Assembly (NCBI RefSeq): GCF_900142675.1
Contig: NZ_FRBS01000001.1
Location: 186,001 to 250,000 of the forward strand
Length of the DNA stretch: 64,000 bases
Reading direction: 5' to 3'
Source: Shouchella rhizosphaerae
Lineage (GTDB): Bacteria; Bacillota; Bacilli; Bacillales; Bacillaceae_D
Shown here: positions 42,688-51,780 of the stretch, piece by piece
How positions within the stretch are numbered: the stretch's first letter is position 1
How the letters are laid out: each line of letters opens with the position of its first letter
Position numbers and translations under genes: made by a program
Notes under the pieces: model-generated
Database searches by the model: none
Told to the model about the DNA's origin: nothing
The model's input: the letters and a program-made list of their open reading frames with translations, nothing else

Positions 42688-44220
42688 ATGAAAAAGAAAT
42701 CAGTTATTATTGTTGGCGCCGGTATAGCTGGACTAATGGCTGCCCACAAATTAGCAGATAAAGCAGAAGTATCGCTTTTAATGAAGGCGGGCAGGTTGGA
42801 CAGCAATTCTTGTATGGCTCAAGGGGGGATTGCGGCGGCAGTAGGCGAAACCGACCATCCGACACTCCATGCGAGAGATACGTTTGTCGCAGGCAGCGGT
42901 TTTAATGCGTTTAAGCGTGCGTCTGAGCTCGCTCGGCAGGCTCCAGCAATGATTAAAGAGCTCGATGCTTTAGGGGTGCCGTTTGAAAAAGCAGCTGGCC
43001 AATATGTCCTTGGCCATGAAGGAGCCCATAGCAAGCGGCGCATTTTGCATGCTTATCAAGATCAAACAGGCTTAGCAGTTGTCGAAACATTATGGCGGAC
43101 ACTCAGTGAAAACGTGCATGTGTACGAAAACCAATATGTGCTGGAGTTGATTGTGAAAAATCAAACAATCCAAGGCGTTCGCACCGTTAATCACGCTTTT
43201 TACGGCGACTGTGTGGTTATAGCAACTGGCGGCTCTGGCCAATTGTATGAAAATAGTTCCAATGAGCAGAGAGCAACGGGAGACGGGTTAATGTTAGCTT
43301 ATCGGACTGGCGCTGTCCTTAAAGATCTTGAGTTCATGCAATTCCATCCGACGATTTTAAAAGGAAAAGAACCGAGCCTTATTAGCGAAGCAGTCCGCGG
43401 TGAAGGTGCTTACTTGGTCAATCGGGCAGGCCATCGGCTAATGGGAAAATGGGCAAAAGGGGAACTTGAAGGGCGGGACGTTGTAGCGGCCACATTACAT
43501 AAAGCGTTGCAATCTGGCGAGAATGTTTATTTAGATGCTAGGCATTTGCATGATTTTCCAAGTCGGTTTCCTGCGATCTTTAAACGCCTGCAGCGAAATG
43601 GCTATGATGTTCGCAAAGACTTAATCCCGATTGAACCAGGCGCCCATTTTTTATGCGGTGGCATTGAGACAGACCGATTTGGGCGCACGTCGGTAAATGG
43701 GTTGTACGCGATAGGCGAAGCAGCTTGTACGGGCGTTCATGGCGCAAATCGTTTAGCTAGCAATTCACTCGTCGAAGCACTTGTTTACGGGCAAGCAGTG
43801 GCAGCGGCTTTGTTGGCCGATCCACAAACAAAAGCGGGAGCGGTAAAGCCACAGCCGAATAAGGCATTGATACACGGGCTTCCTGAACGTAGCGAATTGC
43901 AAAAAATGATGAGCGCCTATGCAGGCATTGAACGCGACGCCTATCGATTGCAAACAGTGGCTAATTGGCTTTCTTCGTTTCAACAAATGCCAAAGAAAAC
44001 GGTTGTGCACGTTGACGATCTAGAAACGGGTACTATGTATGAGCTTGCTACGCTTGTTGTAAAAGCAGCTTTGTTGCGCACGGAAACAAGAGGTACCCAT
44101 AGGCGCAGCGATTATCCGTCAGCAGACGAACAATGGCGGAAGCGCTCGATTTGTTTTTCTGTACAGAATAAAGCATTCGTGAAAACAGAGGAGAGAGAAT
44201 ATGAACCCGCTCAAGCTTGA
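42688..44220 (+). CDS. nadB: L-aspartate oxidase NadB
   Basis: A 510-residue FAD enzyme that oxidises aspartate to iminoaspartate. FAD fold GAGIAG near the start, the MAQGGIAAA motif, the active-site ARG region (SEAVRGEGAYLVN), HGANRLASNSLVEALVYG at the FAD end. The ATG at 42688 is chosen, although its ribosome site is weak (AGTGAG); a GTG four codons upstream is possible. The stop lies 20 bases inside nadC. Confidence 0.94.
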   Translation: MKKKSVIIVGAGIAGLMAAHKLADKAEVSLLMKAGRLDSNSCMAQGGIAAAVGETDHPTLHARDTFVAGSGFNAFKRASELARQAPAMIKELDALGVPFEKAAGQYVLGHEGAHSKRRILHAYQDQTGLAVVETLWRTLSENVHVYENQYVLELIVKNQTIQGVRTVNHAFYGDCVVIATGGSGQLYENSSNEQRATGDGLMLAYRTGAVLKDLEFMQFHPTILKGKEPSLISEAVRGEGAYLVNRAGHRLMGKWAKGELEGRDVVAATLHKALQSGENVYLDARHLHDFPSRFPAIFKRLQRNGYDVRKDLIPIEPGAHFLCGGIETDRFGRTSVNGLYAIGEAACTGVHGANRLASNSLVEALVYGQAVAAALLADPQTKAGAVKPQPNKALIHGLPERSELQKMMSAYAGIERDAYRLQTVANWLSSFQQMPKKTVVHVDDLETGTMYELATLVVKAALLRTETRGTHRRSDYPSADEQWRKRSICFSVQNKAFVKTEEREYEPAQA

Positions 44221-45049
44221 TCAGCAGTTAAGGGGATTTTTGGCAGAAGACATTGGTTATGGAGACCGTACAGCTGAAGCGCTGTTCACTGTTGAAAGAG
44301 CAGAGGCTGTTATAGTTGCCAAAGGGGAAGGCATTTTTGCCGGGACACAAGTGATCAACCAGCTATACGCTTTGCTCGATTCTGACATTGAAGTCGAACT
44401 GTTTGTTCGCGATGGAGAGCAAGTGAAACGAGGGCAGCAATTGGCTCGCTTTACAGGGCCGGTCAAATCGCTATTATCGGGTGAACGGGTATTGCTCAAT
44501 TTATTGCAGCGTATGTGCGGCATTGCCACACTGACAGCAAAAGCAGTGGAAGAATTAGGCGATCCAAGCATTCGTGTTTGCGATACCCGAAAAACAGCGC
44601 CAGGGCTTAGAATGTTTGACAAATTTGCAGTCAGGATAGGAGGAGGAGCCAACCACCGTTTTGGCCTTGACGATGCCCTCATGTTAAAAGAAAACCATAT
44701 CGCCGCTTGCACGTCCATTGCTGCCGCAATCGAAAAAGCCCGCGCTTATGCTGGGCCGATGGCAAAAATTGAAGTAGAGACGACGACTTTAGACGAAGTC
44801 AAAGAAGCAGTCGCGGCGCAAGCGGATGTGATCATGTTTGATAACGCGACGCCAAAGGCGATTAGGACTTACTTGGCCTATGTCCCAGCTGGAATAAAGA
44901 CGGAGGCCTCAGGAGGGATAACGATGGCCAATTTGCGGCAATTTGCCAATACTGGCGTTGATTTTCTGTCGCTTGGATTTTTGACACATTCAGTTGTTGC
45001 ACTCGATTTGAGCATGCTTATACAAAAGGGGGAAGGACAATGCAAGTAA
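44201..45049 (+). CDS. nadC: Nicotinate-nucleotide pyrophosphorylase NadC
   Basis: A 282-residue quinolinate phosphoribosyltransferase that makes nicotinate mononucleotide from quinolinate and [16 protein letters not shown], the [20 protein letters not shown] region and the C-terminal SGGI phosphate loop are present. It overlaps nadB by 20 bases and nadA by 10, so the three are translationally coupled. GAGGAGAGAG precedes the ATG. Confidence 0.95.
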   Translation: MNPLKLDQQLRGFLAEDIGYGDRTAEALFTVERAEAVIVAKGEGIFAGTQVINQLYALLDSDIEVELFVRDGEQVKRGQQLARFTGPVKSLLSGERVLLNLLQRMCGIATLTAKAVEELGDPSIRVCDTRKTAPGLRMFDKFAVRIGGGANHRFGLDDALMLKENHIAACTSIAAAIEKARAYAGPMAKIEVETTTLDEVKEAVAAQADVIMFDNATPKAIRTYLAYVPAGIKTEASGGITMANLRQFANTGVDFLSLGFLTHSVVALDLSMLIQKGEGQCK

Positions 45050-46134
45050 TGCAACCAGCGAGATTGCCCCATCACTATCGGGAAATGTCAAGTGCTGAAA
45101 AAGAAGCCCGTATTCGCGAAGCAAAAGCATTTTTTGGCAATGACCTCCTCATACCAGGCCACCATTACCAGCGAGAGGACGTTATCCAATTTGCTGACTT
45201 CACCGGCGATTCATTGCAACTTGCGCAACTGTGCGGCCAAACGTCATCGGCCAATATCGTTTTTTGCGGTGTTCACTTTATGGCGGAGACAGCAGACATG
45301 CTAACGAGTCGAGAGCAGCATGTGATCCTGCCTGATCTTGCCGCTGGCTGTTCGATGGCCGATATGGCTTCGATCGCCCAAACAGAGCGTGCTTGGGAAG
45401 CGCTGACGGAACGATTCGGAGACACGATTTTGCCGCTGACGTATGTCAACAGCACCGCTGAAATTAAAGCGTTTTGCGGACGCCATGGTGGCGCATGCGT
45501 AACGTCATCAAACGCTAAAAACATGGTGCAGTGGGCGTTTGCTCAAAAGCCAAGGGTAATGTTTTTGCCTGACCAACACCTGGGGAGAAACACAGCTTTT
45601 GCACTTGGAATTCCTTTAGAAAAAATGGCGGTCTGGAATCCTCATACACATGAACTCGAACTCCCCCCTGGTGCGAACATAGAAGAAATCATCGTCATTT
45701 TATGGAAAGGGCACTGCTCTGTTCATGAAAAATTTACAGTTGAGCAAATTAAAAACGTGCGTGACCGCTCTCCGCATACACAAGTGATTGTTCATCCAGA
45801 GTGCACACACGAAGTTGTGCAAGCTGCTGATAAAGCCGGGAGCACACACTACATTATTGAAACATTAAAACAGGCGGAGCCAGGAACATCCTGGGCAATT
45901 GGGACGGAAATGAATTTGGTCAATCGTTTAGCGAAACAGCATCCCGATAAGCAAGTGTTTTCTCTTCACTCAACTATGTGCCTTTGTTTAACAATGAACC
46001 GCATTGATTTGGATCATCTTGCTTGGTCACTGGATTTGCTGCGTGAAGGCAAACGCCAATTTGAAATTACGGTCGCCGAAGATGTCGCAGAGGAAGCAAG
46101 AACGGCTTTAGCGCGGATGCTGGCAACAGTTTAA
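45040..46134 (+). CDS. nadA: Quinolinate synthase NadA
   Basis: A 364-residue iron-sulfur enzyme that condenses iminoaspartate with dihydroxyacetone phosphate to quinolinate. Likely cluster cysteines are Cys104 (AAGCSMADM), Cys226 (KGHCSVHE) and Cys314 (STMCL). This is the long Bacillus-type form. It completes the nadBCA operon and is followed by a perfect terminator. Confidence 0.95.
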   Translation: MQVMQPARLPHHYREMSSAEKEARIREAKAFFGNDLLIPGHHYQREDVIQFADFTGDSLQLAQLCGQTSSANIVFCGVHFMAETADMLTSREQHVILPDLAAGCSMADMASIAQTERAWEALTERFGDTILPLTYVNSTAEIKAFCGRHGGACVTSSNAKNMVQWAFAQKPRVMFLPDQHLGRNTAFALGIPLEKMAVWNPHTHELELPPGANIEEIIVILWKGHCSVHEKFTVEQIKNVRDRSPHTQVIVHPECTHEVVQAADKAGSTHYIIETLKQAEPGTSWAIGTEMNLVNRLAKQHPDKQVFSLHSTMCLCLTMNRIDLDHLAWSLDLLREGKRQFEITVAEDVAEEARTALARMLATV

Positions 46135-46154
46135 AGTTTAATGATTGGAGCGAC

Positions 46155-46195
46155 AACCTAAAAGAGCGTACAGTGGATTGCTCTTTTAGGTTTGT
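46155..46195 (+). terminator. Terminator of nadBCA
   Basis: AACCTAAAAGAGC and GCTCTTTTAGGTT form a 13-bp stem with a 12-base loop; TTTG follows. Confidence 0.85.
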
Positions 46196-46297
46196 AAACG
46201 CTCTGTATACTTTACACTGTGAAACGAGCGTTTTAAAACAAGAATCAGTGGCTCACGAACTCTCGTCCTAATTGCATCCCTTCCCGGTTTCACTCCC

Positions 46298-46340
46298 TGT
46301 CTGACAAGGGTTTTCAAACCGTTTGATTGATTTTTTTGGT
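46298..46340 (+). repeat. Diverged copy of the dispersed repeat, copy D
   Basis: CTGACAAGGGTTTTC, then GATTGATTTTTTT, with the upstream CGGTTTCAC block shared with copy B. It is clearly weaker than the others. The rest of the 313-base gap between nadA and safA has no gene. Confidence 0.45.
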
Positions 46341-46387
46341 CTAGGCCGAGCAGTTTACACATAAGTATTGGGGAACGTTGCATGTGA

Positions 46388-46414
46388 ACCGATTTTATGC
46401 TCTTGCATAGTCTA
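46388..46414 (+). promoter_or_regulatory. Sporulation-type (sigma-E/sigma-K-like) promoter of safA
   Basis: CATAGTCTA (46406-46414) fits the CATANNNTA -10 pattern of late mother-cell sigma factors, with AC 16 bases upstream. SafA is a mother-cell protein in B. subtilis, which agrees. Confidence 0.4.
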
Positions 46415-46447
46415 TAGGATGAATGCCTAGTAAGGAGGGAACAGCCT

Positions 46448-47977
46448 GTGAGAATCCATATTGTCCAAAAGGGAGATACTTTATGGAAATTAGCGGAGAA
46501 GTATGAAGTCGATTACGAACATTTAAAAGAAGCGAATCCGAATTTAACCAACCCTGAAATGTTGATGCCAGGCATGAAAGTGAAAGTGCCTGCTGGATCA
46601 GTTGCTGTCCGGAAAGAACAGAAAAAGACGACGCCGAAAGCAAAAGAAGTAGATAAGAAGCAGCAAAAAGCGAAAGAACAATCCGTTAAACCACCTAAAA
46701 AGCCGGAGCTGAAGGCATCAGAGAAAACGCAAGCGGCAAATGTCGCGCCAGCGCCGCCCTATTATGGCCAAACACAACAAGGTGTAGCAAAACCGCCAGA
46801 ATATCCGCCGCTTCCGCCAAAGCCGCCTTGTACACCTTGCCAAGGAAATGCATTCCAAGAGTTTGCACCACAAGCAAATATGTACCAGCAGTCTTACGCA
46901 CCAAACCAACAGCTTTACAGCCAGCAAATGAATCAACCGCCGTCATACCAGCCACAAGCAAATCAACCACAGTCCTATCAGCCACAGTCATACCAGCCAC
47001 AAGCGAATCAGCCGCAGTCCTATCAGCCACAGTTATACCAGCCACAAGCAAACCAGCCGCAGTCCTATCAGCCACAGTCATACCAGCCACAAGCGAATCA
47101 GCCGCAGTCCTATCCGCCACAGTCATACCAGCCACAAGCAAACCAACCGCAGTCCTATCAGCCACAAATATTTCAGCCACAAGCATATGGAGAAAATGCG
47201 CAGCTCCAAGCTCAGTCGCATGGGCCTAAACAGCAAGAAAGCGCAGGCAAACATCAGCCGTTGCCACAGGATAAAAAAGACAACGAGGCGGGCGAATGGA
47301 ATGGAGTACAGCCACAAGCACATAAGGGAAGCTCAAAAAGCGGCATTCATGGGCAGCAGTCTCCGTGGGGAAGCAACGCCCCGTTTGTGCAACAAAGCGG
47401 GGGACCGAATCAACAAAGCTATCCGATCCAAGAAAATCAAAACAAAGGTTTTCAAGGGCAACAAAACACAAACTTTACCCCTTGGCCACAGCAGGAAAAT
47501 AAAGGATGGAACCAAGAACAAGCGTATGCCCACCAAGTAGAGATGAACTGGGGACAAAGCAACGGGGCGCAACCATTTTCTCAGCAAATGGACATTAATT
47601 GGGGACAATATCGCTACTCTCCTTATCAAGGAGAAATCGGCGATGCTGCACCATTCCAGAGCTATCCAGGGTGGCAGCCAGCTGCTTTGCCGCAAATGCC
47701 AGTAGCAAACAGCTATCCGCCTCCGCAAACACCTTTTTTTGCTCCAGGAACATTAAACCAACAGGCAGGACCCTATAGGCAGCCGCCTGTCGGCCAGCTT
47801 GATGACCAATTATACCAGCAGCCCCATTACATGAACCAAGCTCCATCCTTTTTAACGGGGCCTTATGCAGCCCAGCCACAGCAATGGGCACATCCACAAA
47901 GCCCGTATTTGCAAGAGCAGGAATACGAGCCGGAGGAACAAATAAACGCATACGAAGAAGAAGACCAACAAGATTAA
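46448..47977 (+). CDS. safA: Spore coat assembly protein SafA
   Basis: A 509-residue protein with an N-terminal LysM domain (1-50, IHIVQKGDTLWKLAEKY) that binds peptidoglycan and directs the protein to the forespore surface. A Lys-rich linker and a long Gln/Pro/Tyr-rich low-complexity region follow. B. subtilis SafA has 387 residues; the extra length comes partly from a tandem repeat of 15 residues. The GTG at 46448 follows AAGGAGGGA. SafA recruits inner coat proteins that are cross-linked through Gln and Lys, which fits its composition. coxA follows. Confidence 0.9.
   Translation: MRIHIVQKGDTLWKLAEKYEVDYEHLKEANPNLTNPEMLMPGMKVKVPAGSVAVRKEQKKTTPKAKEVDKKQQKAKEQSVKPPKKPELKASEKTQAANVAPAPPYYGQTQQGVAKPPEYPPLPPKPPCTPCQGNAFQEFAPQANMYQQSYAPNQQLYSQQMNQPPSYQPQANQPQSYQPQSYQPQANQPQSYQPQLYQPQANQPQSYQPQSYQPQANQPQSYPPQSYQPQANQPQSYQPQIFQPQAYGENAQLQAQSHGPKQQESAGKHQPLPQDKKDNEAGEWNGVQPQAHKGSSKSGIHGQQSPWGSNAPFVQQSGGPNQQSYPIQENQNKGFQGQQNTNFTPWPQQENKGWNQEQAYAHQVEMNWGQSNGAQPFSQQMDINWGQYRYSPYQGEIGDAAPFQSYPGWQPAALPQMPVANSYPPPQTPFFAPGTLNQQAGPYRQPPVGQLDDQLYQQPHYMNQAPSFLTGPYAAQPQQWAHPQSPYLQEQEYEPEEQINAYEEEDQQD
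46943..47184 (+). repeat. 45-bp tandem repeat in safA
   Basis: Five full 45-base units (starts at 46943, 46988, 47033, 47078 and 47123) and a partial sixth encode copies of SYQPQANQPQSYQPQ. The units differ by few bases, mostly silent, so the array is young and could change in copy number. Confidence 0.9.
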
Positions 47978-47992
47978 CGGCTTTTTGACAGC

Positions 47993-48001
47993 CATAATCT
48001 A
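47993..48001 (+). promoter_or_regulatory. Sporulation-type -10 element before coxA
   Basis: CATAATCTA matches CATANNNTA. The start of transcription would fall near 48008, directly before the hairpin arm at 48011. A good upstream element at 16-17 bases is not evident. Confidence 0.3.
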
Positions 48002-48010
48002 ACAGCGTAG

Positions 48011-48049
48011 TTCCCCCTTTTTGGTACATACTAAGACCGAAAGGGGGAA
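48011..48049 (+). promoter_or_regulatory. Hairpin that can hide the coxA ribosome site
   Basis: TTCCCCCTTT (48011-48020) and AAAGGGGGAA (48040-48049) pair perfectly over 10 bases. The right arm is the coxA Shine-Dalgarno sequence, so the hairpin would block translation and also sit at the 5' end of the transcript. Confidence 0.55.
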
Positions 48050-48055
48050 TTTCCA

Positions 48056-48892
48056 TTGAAAAAAACAGCTTTATCGTTTATTTGCGCGAGCGTGCTTCTA
48101 ACAGGGCTTGCAGGCTGCGGAACACAAGACAACAACCGCGCTGGAATGCAGCCAAACACGTACCGCAATCAAGAAGCCAATCTGAATGGGGACAACAACT
48201 TCAACAACCGCAACTATCCGTATTATGGGCCGAATGCGTACAACACGAATGATAAAACATTCTTTGACGACAATCGCTTTTCAAATAAAAACCAACGCAT
48301 GAACCGGACTAACCAGTATAATCAAGGACGCAATGGCTACGTTCGTGGTATAACTGGGAACAACCGTCCAGGAATGGTTGACGAAAATGGTTTTCTTAAT
48401 CGAAGAGCAGACTACGGCAACCGCGGCATGAATTTCCAACGAGCTACAACGAACAAAGATGGAAACCGCGGCATAAACGCACAGCGTTCTACGAACCAAG
48501 ACGGAAACATGCGGCAGGGAATGGAAACGGAAGAAGTCCGTTACCATCGCAATTATGATGGCGACCGGGTAGAAGAGATCCGCGAAGAAGTTGAGAAAAT
48601 TGACGGTGTTCGGGAAGCCCGCGTTATTATTAATCGCGACGACGTTGTTGTAGGCTATGAGCAAGACGAAAAAGCAGACGATGTAAAACAGCATGTCGAA
48701 AACCGTGTCCGCAAATTGGCCGGCAAAGGCAAAAATGTTGTTGTTAGTACAGATAACAACATTTATAAAAATATGCGAAAAATGGACGATAAATTGCGCT
48801 CAGGCGCTGCTTTTGATGATGTCCGAGACACGTTTACAGACATGATGCGCGATTTAGGCAATGCAGCAAAGCGCCCGTTTCAAAATAAGTAA
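48056..48892 (+). CDS. coxA: Spore cortex lipoprotein CoxA (YhcN/YlaJ family)
   Basis: A 278-residue lipoprotein: signal peptide with lipobox GLAGC (Cys21), an Asn/Arg/Gly-rich region (about 25-160) and a C-terminal YhcN/YlaJ domain (about 165-270, EVEKIDGVREARVIINRDDV). The location after safA matches B. subtilis coxA (yrbB). The start is TTG with AAAGGGGG nine bases before; no ATG is available. The Asn-rich part is longer than in typical YhcN proteins. Confidence 0.85.
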   Translation: MKKTALSFICASVLLTGLAGCGTQDNNRAGMQPNTYRNQEANLNGDNNFNNRNYPYYGPNAYNTNDKTFFDDNRFSNKNQRMNRTNQYNQGRNGYVRGITGNNRPGMVDENGFLNRRADYGNRGMNFQRATTNKDGNRGINAQRSTNQDGNMRQGMETEEVRYHRNYDGDRVEEIREEVEKIDGVREARVIINRDDVVVGYEQDEKADDVKQHVENRVRKLAGKGKNVVVSTDNNIYKNMRKMDDKLRSGAAFDDVRDTFTDMMRDLGNAAKRPFQNK

Positions 48893-48897
48893 AAAAA

Positions 48898-48976
48898 CCC
48901 CCCAGTAATGGGGAGCGAGGTTGTCGACAAAGTCGATAACCGCCATCAGACTGAAAACTCCCCAGTAATGGGGAGC
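48898..48976 (-). repeat. Two identical hairpins flanking dispersed repeat copy F
   Basis: CCCCAGTAATGGGGAG occurs twice, 60 bases apart (48900 and 48960). Between them lies a partial copy of the dispersed repeat, on the minus strand (CAGTCTGA, then ACTTTGTCGAC, 48921-48955). Both hairpins are followed by T runs on the minus strand, so they can end transcription of the cupredoxin gene. Confidence 0.7.
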
Positions 48977-48986
48977 TACATAGCAA

Positions 48987-49361
48987 TTAAGAAACAACCA
49001 GAGTCGAGACCATTTCTTCGTGGCCAGGACCACATGGAATGTTGCATTGGATTTCATACTCCCCTGGTTCAAGTGTGACGGTTTTTGAGTCCGAACCGCT
49101 AATGACAAGATCGGATCCATTATCAGCCCCGACAATAACGATGCCGTGGTTCCCCTCTTCATTTTTAAGTTCCACCGTCACGTCACCAGCGCCAGCCGCA
49201 TATTCTTCTTTATCAAACTGCCAGTTCATTGCTTTAATGACAACGGTTTCACTTGATTCCGCAGTACTGTTATCTTCTTGCCCACTATCTTCTTGCGCCC
49301 CGCAAGCTGTCAAAATAAAAAAAAGCAAACAGGCCGTGACCACTCCAGCTAATTTTCTCAA
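48987..49361 (-). CDS. Small CuA-type cupredoxin lipoprotein
   Basis: A 124-residue lipoprotein: signal peptide with lipobox LTAC (Cys20), a short Glu/Asp/Ser linker and a cupredoxin domain. It carries the full binuclear CuA ligand set of cytochrome oxidase subunit II: His72, Cys106, Cys110, His114 and Met117 (CNIPCGPGHEEM). The membrane hairpin of subunit II is absent. It may carry electrons or copper outside the membrane; no oxidase genes are near. TTG start with AAGGAGGG upstream. Confidence 0.8.
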   Translation of the reverse strand: MRKLAGVVTACLLFFILTACGAQEDSGQEDNSTAESSETVVIKAMNWQFDKEEYAAGAGDVTVELKNEEGNHGIVIVGADNGSDLVISGSDSKTVTLEPGEYEIQCNIPCGPGHEEMVSTLVVS

Positions 49362-49511
49362 TATGTTTCCCTCCTTATAATTTCTCTTTTCATTCTAACA
49401 ATAACCATGCGCTTTTATTGGCAATTTTTATGAAAATCCTGTGTCATTTTCGTATAGATTACAAGCTAAATGCCGAGGATAAAGCAATAGTATGATTGGA
49501 AAGGGATGTTC

Positions 49512-50033
49512 ATGATGTTAAAGCAAGTTGTCCACAAACATTGGCTTCCGTTTTCTCTTGGAGCTGCCTCATTCGCTTTGCTACTAGGAACATTTATCAT
49601 TCTTGGCGAAGACGCGTCTAATGATTCTCCCCAAGTAGCAAATCCGCCTAATGCCACGGAAGTATTACGTGAAACCGTATTCGCTGATGGAAATATACGA
49701 ACAGAGCGTGTTGAGGAAACCATTTGGGCGATTGACGACTTTTGGGCGGAATACGAAGAATGGCAGCTTGTTGACCAAAGCAACCACTTTGTCCACTTTC
49801 GGAAAACCATTCTTGACCTTTCACCCGAAGTAAAAGAGGATGGCTATTTAGGCATAGATGCCGATAGGAGGATCGTGCTTTACACAGGAGCACAAGAAGC
49901 TGGACAGATTGTCACACGTTATAGCGAAATTGAGGCAGCAAAGCTAAGCGAATCGGATGTTGCGGCGCTTGAACAAGGCATCCGGATTGAAAGCCTTGAG
50001 CATTTGCAAAACCTGTTAGCACAATGGCGATAA
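49512..50033 (+). CDS. bofC: Forespore regulator BofC
   Basis: A 173-residue protein with an N-terminal signal/anchor segment (about 13-32) and the BofC domains. In B. subtilis it is made in the forespore, acts in the intermembrane space and restrains SpoIVB-dependent activation of sigma-K. The ATG at 49512 has AAAGGG seven bases upstream; one two codons earlier abuts that site. It lies before ruvA, as in B. subtilis. Confidence 0.85.
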   Translation: MMLKQVVHKHWLPFSLGAASFALLLGTFIILGEDASNDSPQVANPPNATEVLRETVFADGNIRTERVEETIWAIDDFWAEYEEWQLVDQSNHFVHFRKTILDLSPEVKEDGYLGIDADRRIVLYTGAQEAGQIVTRYSEIEAAKLSESDVAALEQGIRIESLEHLQNLLAQWR

Positions 50034-50163
50034 TGGGCAGCTGCAGCACTGGCTATCGCATTACCCACTTGCTGGCTTAGTAGCAACTTAATGACGGAAA
50101 GCTATCTGCTATGCTAAAATAGAAATAAATGTTCGCTTTTTGGCCATGCAGAGGAGAATGCTT

Positions 50164-50763
50164 GTGATTGACTATATTAAAGGGAATTTGGTTGCAGTTG
50201 AACCTGCTTATCTCGTGGTCGAAGCCAACGGGATTGGGTTCCAAATTTACTGTGCAAACCCTTACCGTTTTATAAACGATTTAAATCGGGAGGTAGTGGT
50301 CCCGACACACCACTATGTTCGCGAAGACAGCCAACGCCTATTTGGGTTTACAACAAGGACAGAACGTTTGTTGTTTGAAAAGCTTTTAAATGTCTCTGGC
50401 ATTGGTCCAAAAGGAGCGCTCGCCATTCTTGCTTCTGGAGAACCAGAAGATATTATCCATGCAATTGAACAAGAAGATGAGGCGCTGCTTGTCCGTTTCC
50501 CTGGAGTCGGCAAAAAAACAGCAAGACAAATCATTCTTGACTTAAAAGGGAAGCTTGATGATATGGCACCAATGCTGGAACCTGCTGCTGGCGCTGACAA
50601 ACAGCAAAAAAATCCACAGCTTGAGGATGCTTTAGAAGCGTTGCGTGCTTTGGGCTATGTTGAAAAAGAGCTGAAAAAAGTGGAAAAACAGTTAAAAGCG
50701 GAAACGCTGGAAACAGATGAATATATTAGGCGTGCGCTTGCGCTTATGTTAAAACGTCCTTAA
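50164..50763 (+). CDS. ruvA: Holliday junction protein RuvA
   Basis: A 199-residue protein with OB domain (1-64), two helix-hairpin-helix motifs (LLNVSGIGPKGALAIL, RFPGVGKKTARQIIL) and a C-terminal RuvB-binding domain (about 155-199). The GTG at 50164 has AGAGGAG seven bases upstream and gives the family N-terminus; ATG codons just before overlap that site. ruvB follows after 15 bases. Confidence 0.95.
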   Translation: MIDYIKGNLVAVEPAYLVVEANGIGFQIYCANPYRFINDLNREVVVPTHHYVREDSQRLFGFTTRTERLLFEKLLNVSGIGPKGALAILASGEPEDIIHAIEQEDEALLVRFPGVGKKTARQIILDLKGKLDDMAPMLEPAAGADKQQKNPQLEDALEALRALGYVEKELKKVEKQLKAETLETDEYIRRALALMLKRP

Positions 50764-50778
50764 GTAAGGGGGATGACA

Positions 50779-51780
50779 ATGGAAGAACGAATTGTTTCCG
50801 CTGAAGCAACGGAGTTGGAAGAACAGAGCGAGCAAGGGTTACGGCCAAAAAGATTGGCCGATTATATCGGGCAAGAAACGGTTAAGCACAACCTTGCTGT
50901 GTTTATGGAGGCAGCAAAAATGCGCGAAGAAGCGCTTGACCATGTCCTGCTTTACGGACCGCCAGGCCTTGGGAAAACGACGCTAGCGGCGATTATTGCG
51001 GCGGAAATGGGCGGCGAGTTGCGGACTACTTCCGGCCCGGCAATTGAGCGGTCTGGCGATTTGGCCGCGATTTTAACCGCCCTTGAGCCAGGAGACGTTT
51101 TGTTTATTGATGAGATCCACCGCTTGAACCGCACAGTTGAAGAAGTGCTGTATCCGGCCATGGAAGATTTTTGTCTAGATATCGTCATTGGCAAAGGCCC
51201 AACTGCTAGATCGGTTCGATTAGATTTGCCGCCGTTTACGTTAGTGGGCGCGACAACACGTGCAGGAATGCTCTCGTCCCCGTTGCGCGACCGTTTTGGC
51301 GTAATGGCAAGGCTTGAGTATTACAAACCTGAAGAACTGGCTCAAATTGTGGAACGTTCCGCCACCGTTTTTCAAGCGACGCTTGAGCCGTCTGCAGCGC
51401 TTGAATTGGCGCGGCGGTCAAGAGGGACACCTCGGATTGCAAATCGTCTGCTCCGTCGCGTTCGTGATTTTGCCCAAGTAGGAGGGGAGGCTGCTATTTC
51501 GTTGGAAAGGGCATGCTCCGCCCTTGAACAGCTCCATGTCGATCCGTTAGGGCTAGACCATATTGACGATAAATTGTTAAAAGGCATGATTGAAAAATTT
51601 AATGGGGGCCCGGTTGGATTAGAAACGATTGCGGCGACCATTGGCGAAGAAGCGGCAACGATTGAGGAAGTATATGAGCCCTACTTGCTGCAAATTGGCT
51701 TTATCCAGCGGACGCCTCGGGGGCGGATAGCGACGCCGGCTTGTTATGCTCATTATGGAGTGGAAAAGCAAAATGGGTAA
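50779..51780 (+). CDS. ruvB: Holliday junction helicase RuvB
   Basis: A 333-residue AAA+ motor. Walker [10 protein letters not shown], Walker B FIDEIHR, sensor 1 GATTRAG, arginine finger region SSPLRDRFG and the C-terminal winged helix are complete. The ATG at 50779 follows AAGGGGG at normal distance. Its stop overlaps the next gene by 8 bases. Confidence 0.96.
   Translation: MEERIVSAEATELEEQSEQGLRPKRLADYIGQETVKHNLAVFMEAAKMREEALDHVLLYGPPGLGKTTLAAIIAAEMGGELRTTSGPAIERSGDLAAILTALEPGDVLFIDEIHRLNRTVEEVLYPAMEDFCLDIVIGKGPTARSVRLDLPPFTLVGATTRAGMLSSPLRDRFGVMARLEYYKPEELAQIVERSATVFQATLEPSAALELARRSRGTPRIANRLLRRVRDFAQVGGEAAISLERACSALEQLHVDPLGLDHIDDKLLKGMIEKFNGGPVGLETIAATIGEEAATIEEVYEPYLLQIGFIQRTPRGRIATPACYAHYGVEKQNG

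Noticed and set aside
46191-46210. cre-like TTGTAAACGCTCTGTA after nadA
   Set aside because: Three mismatches to the consensus, and it lies directly after a terminator with no promoter for it to act on.
46695-47186. Long minus-strand ORF with regular ADRTAADSLVAGMTV repeats
   Set aside because: It is the antisense of the safA tandem repeat; its regularity comes from the 45-bp array and it has no ribosome site.
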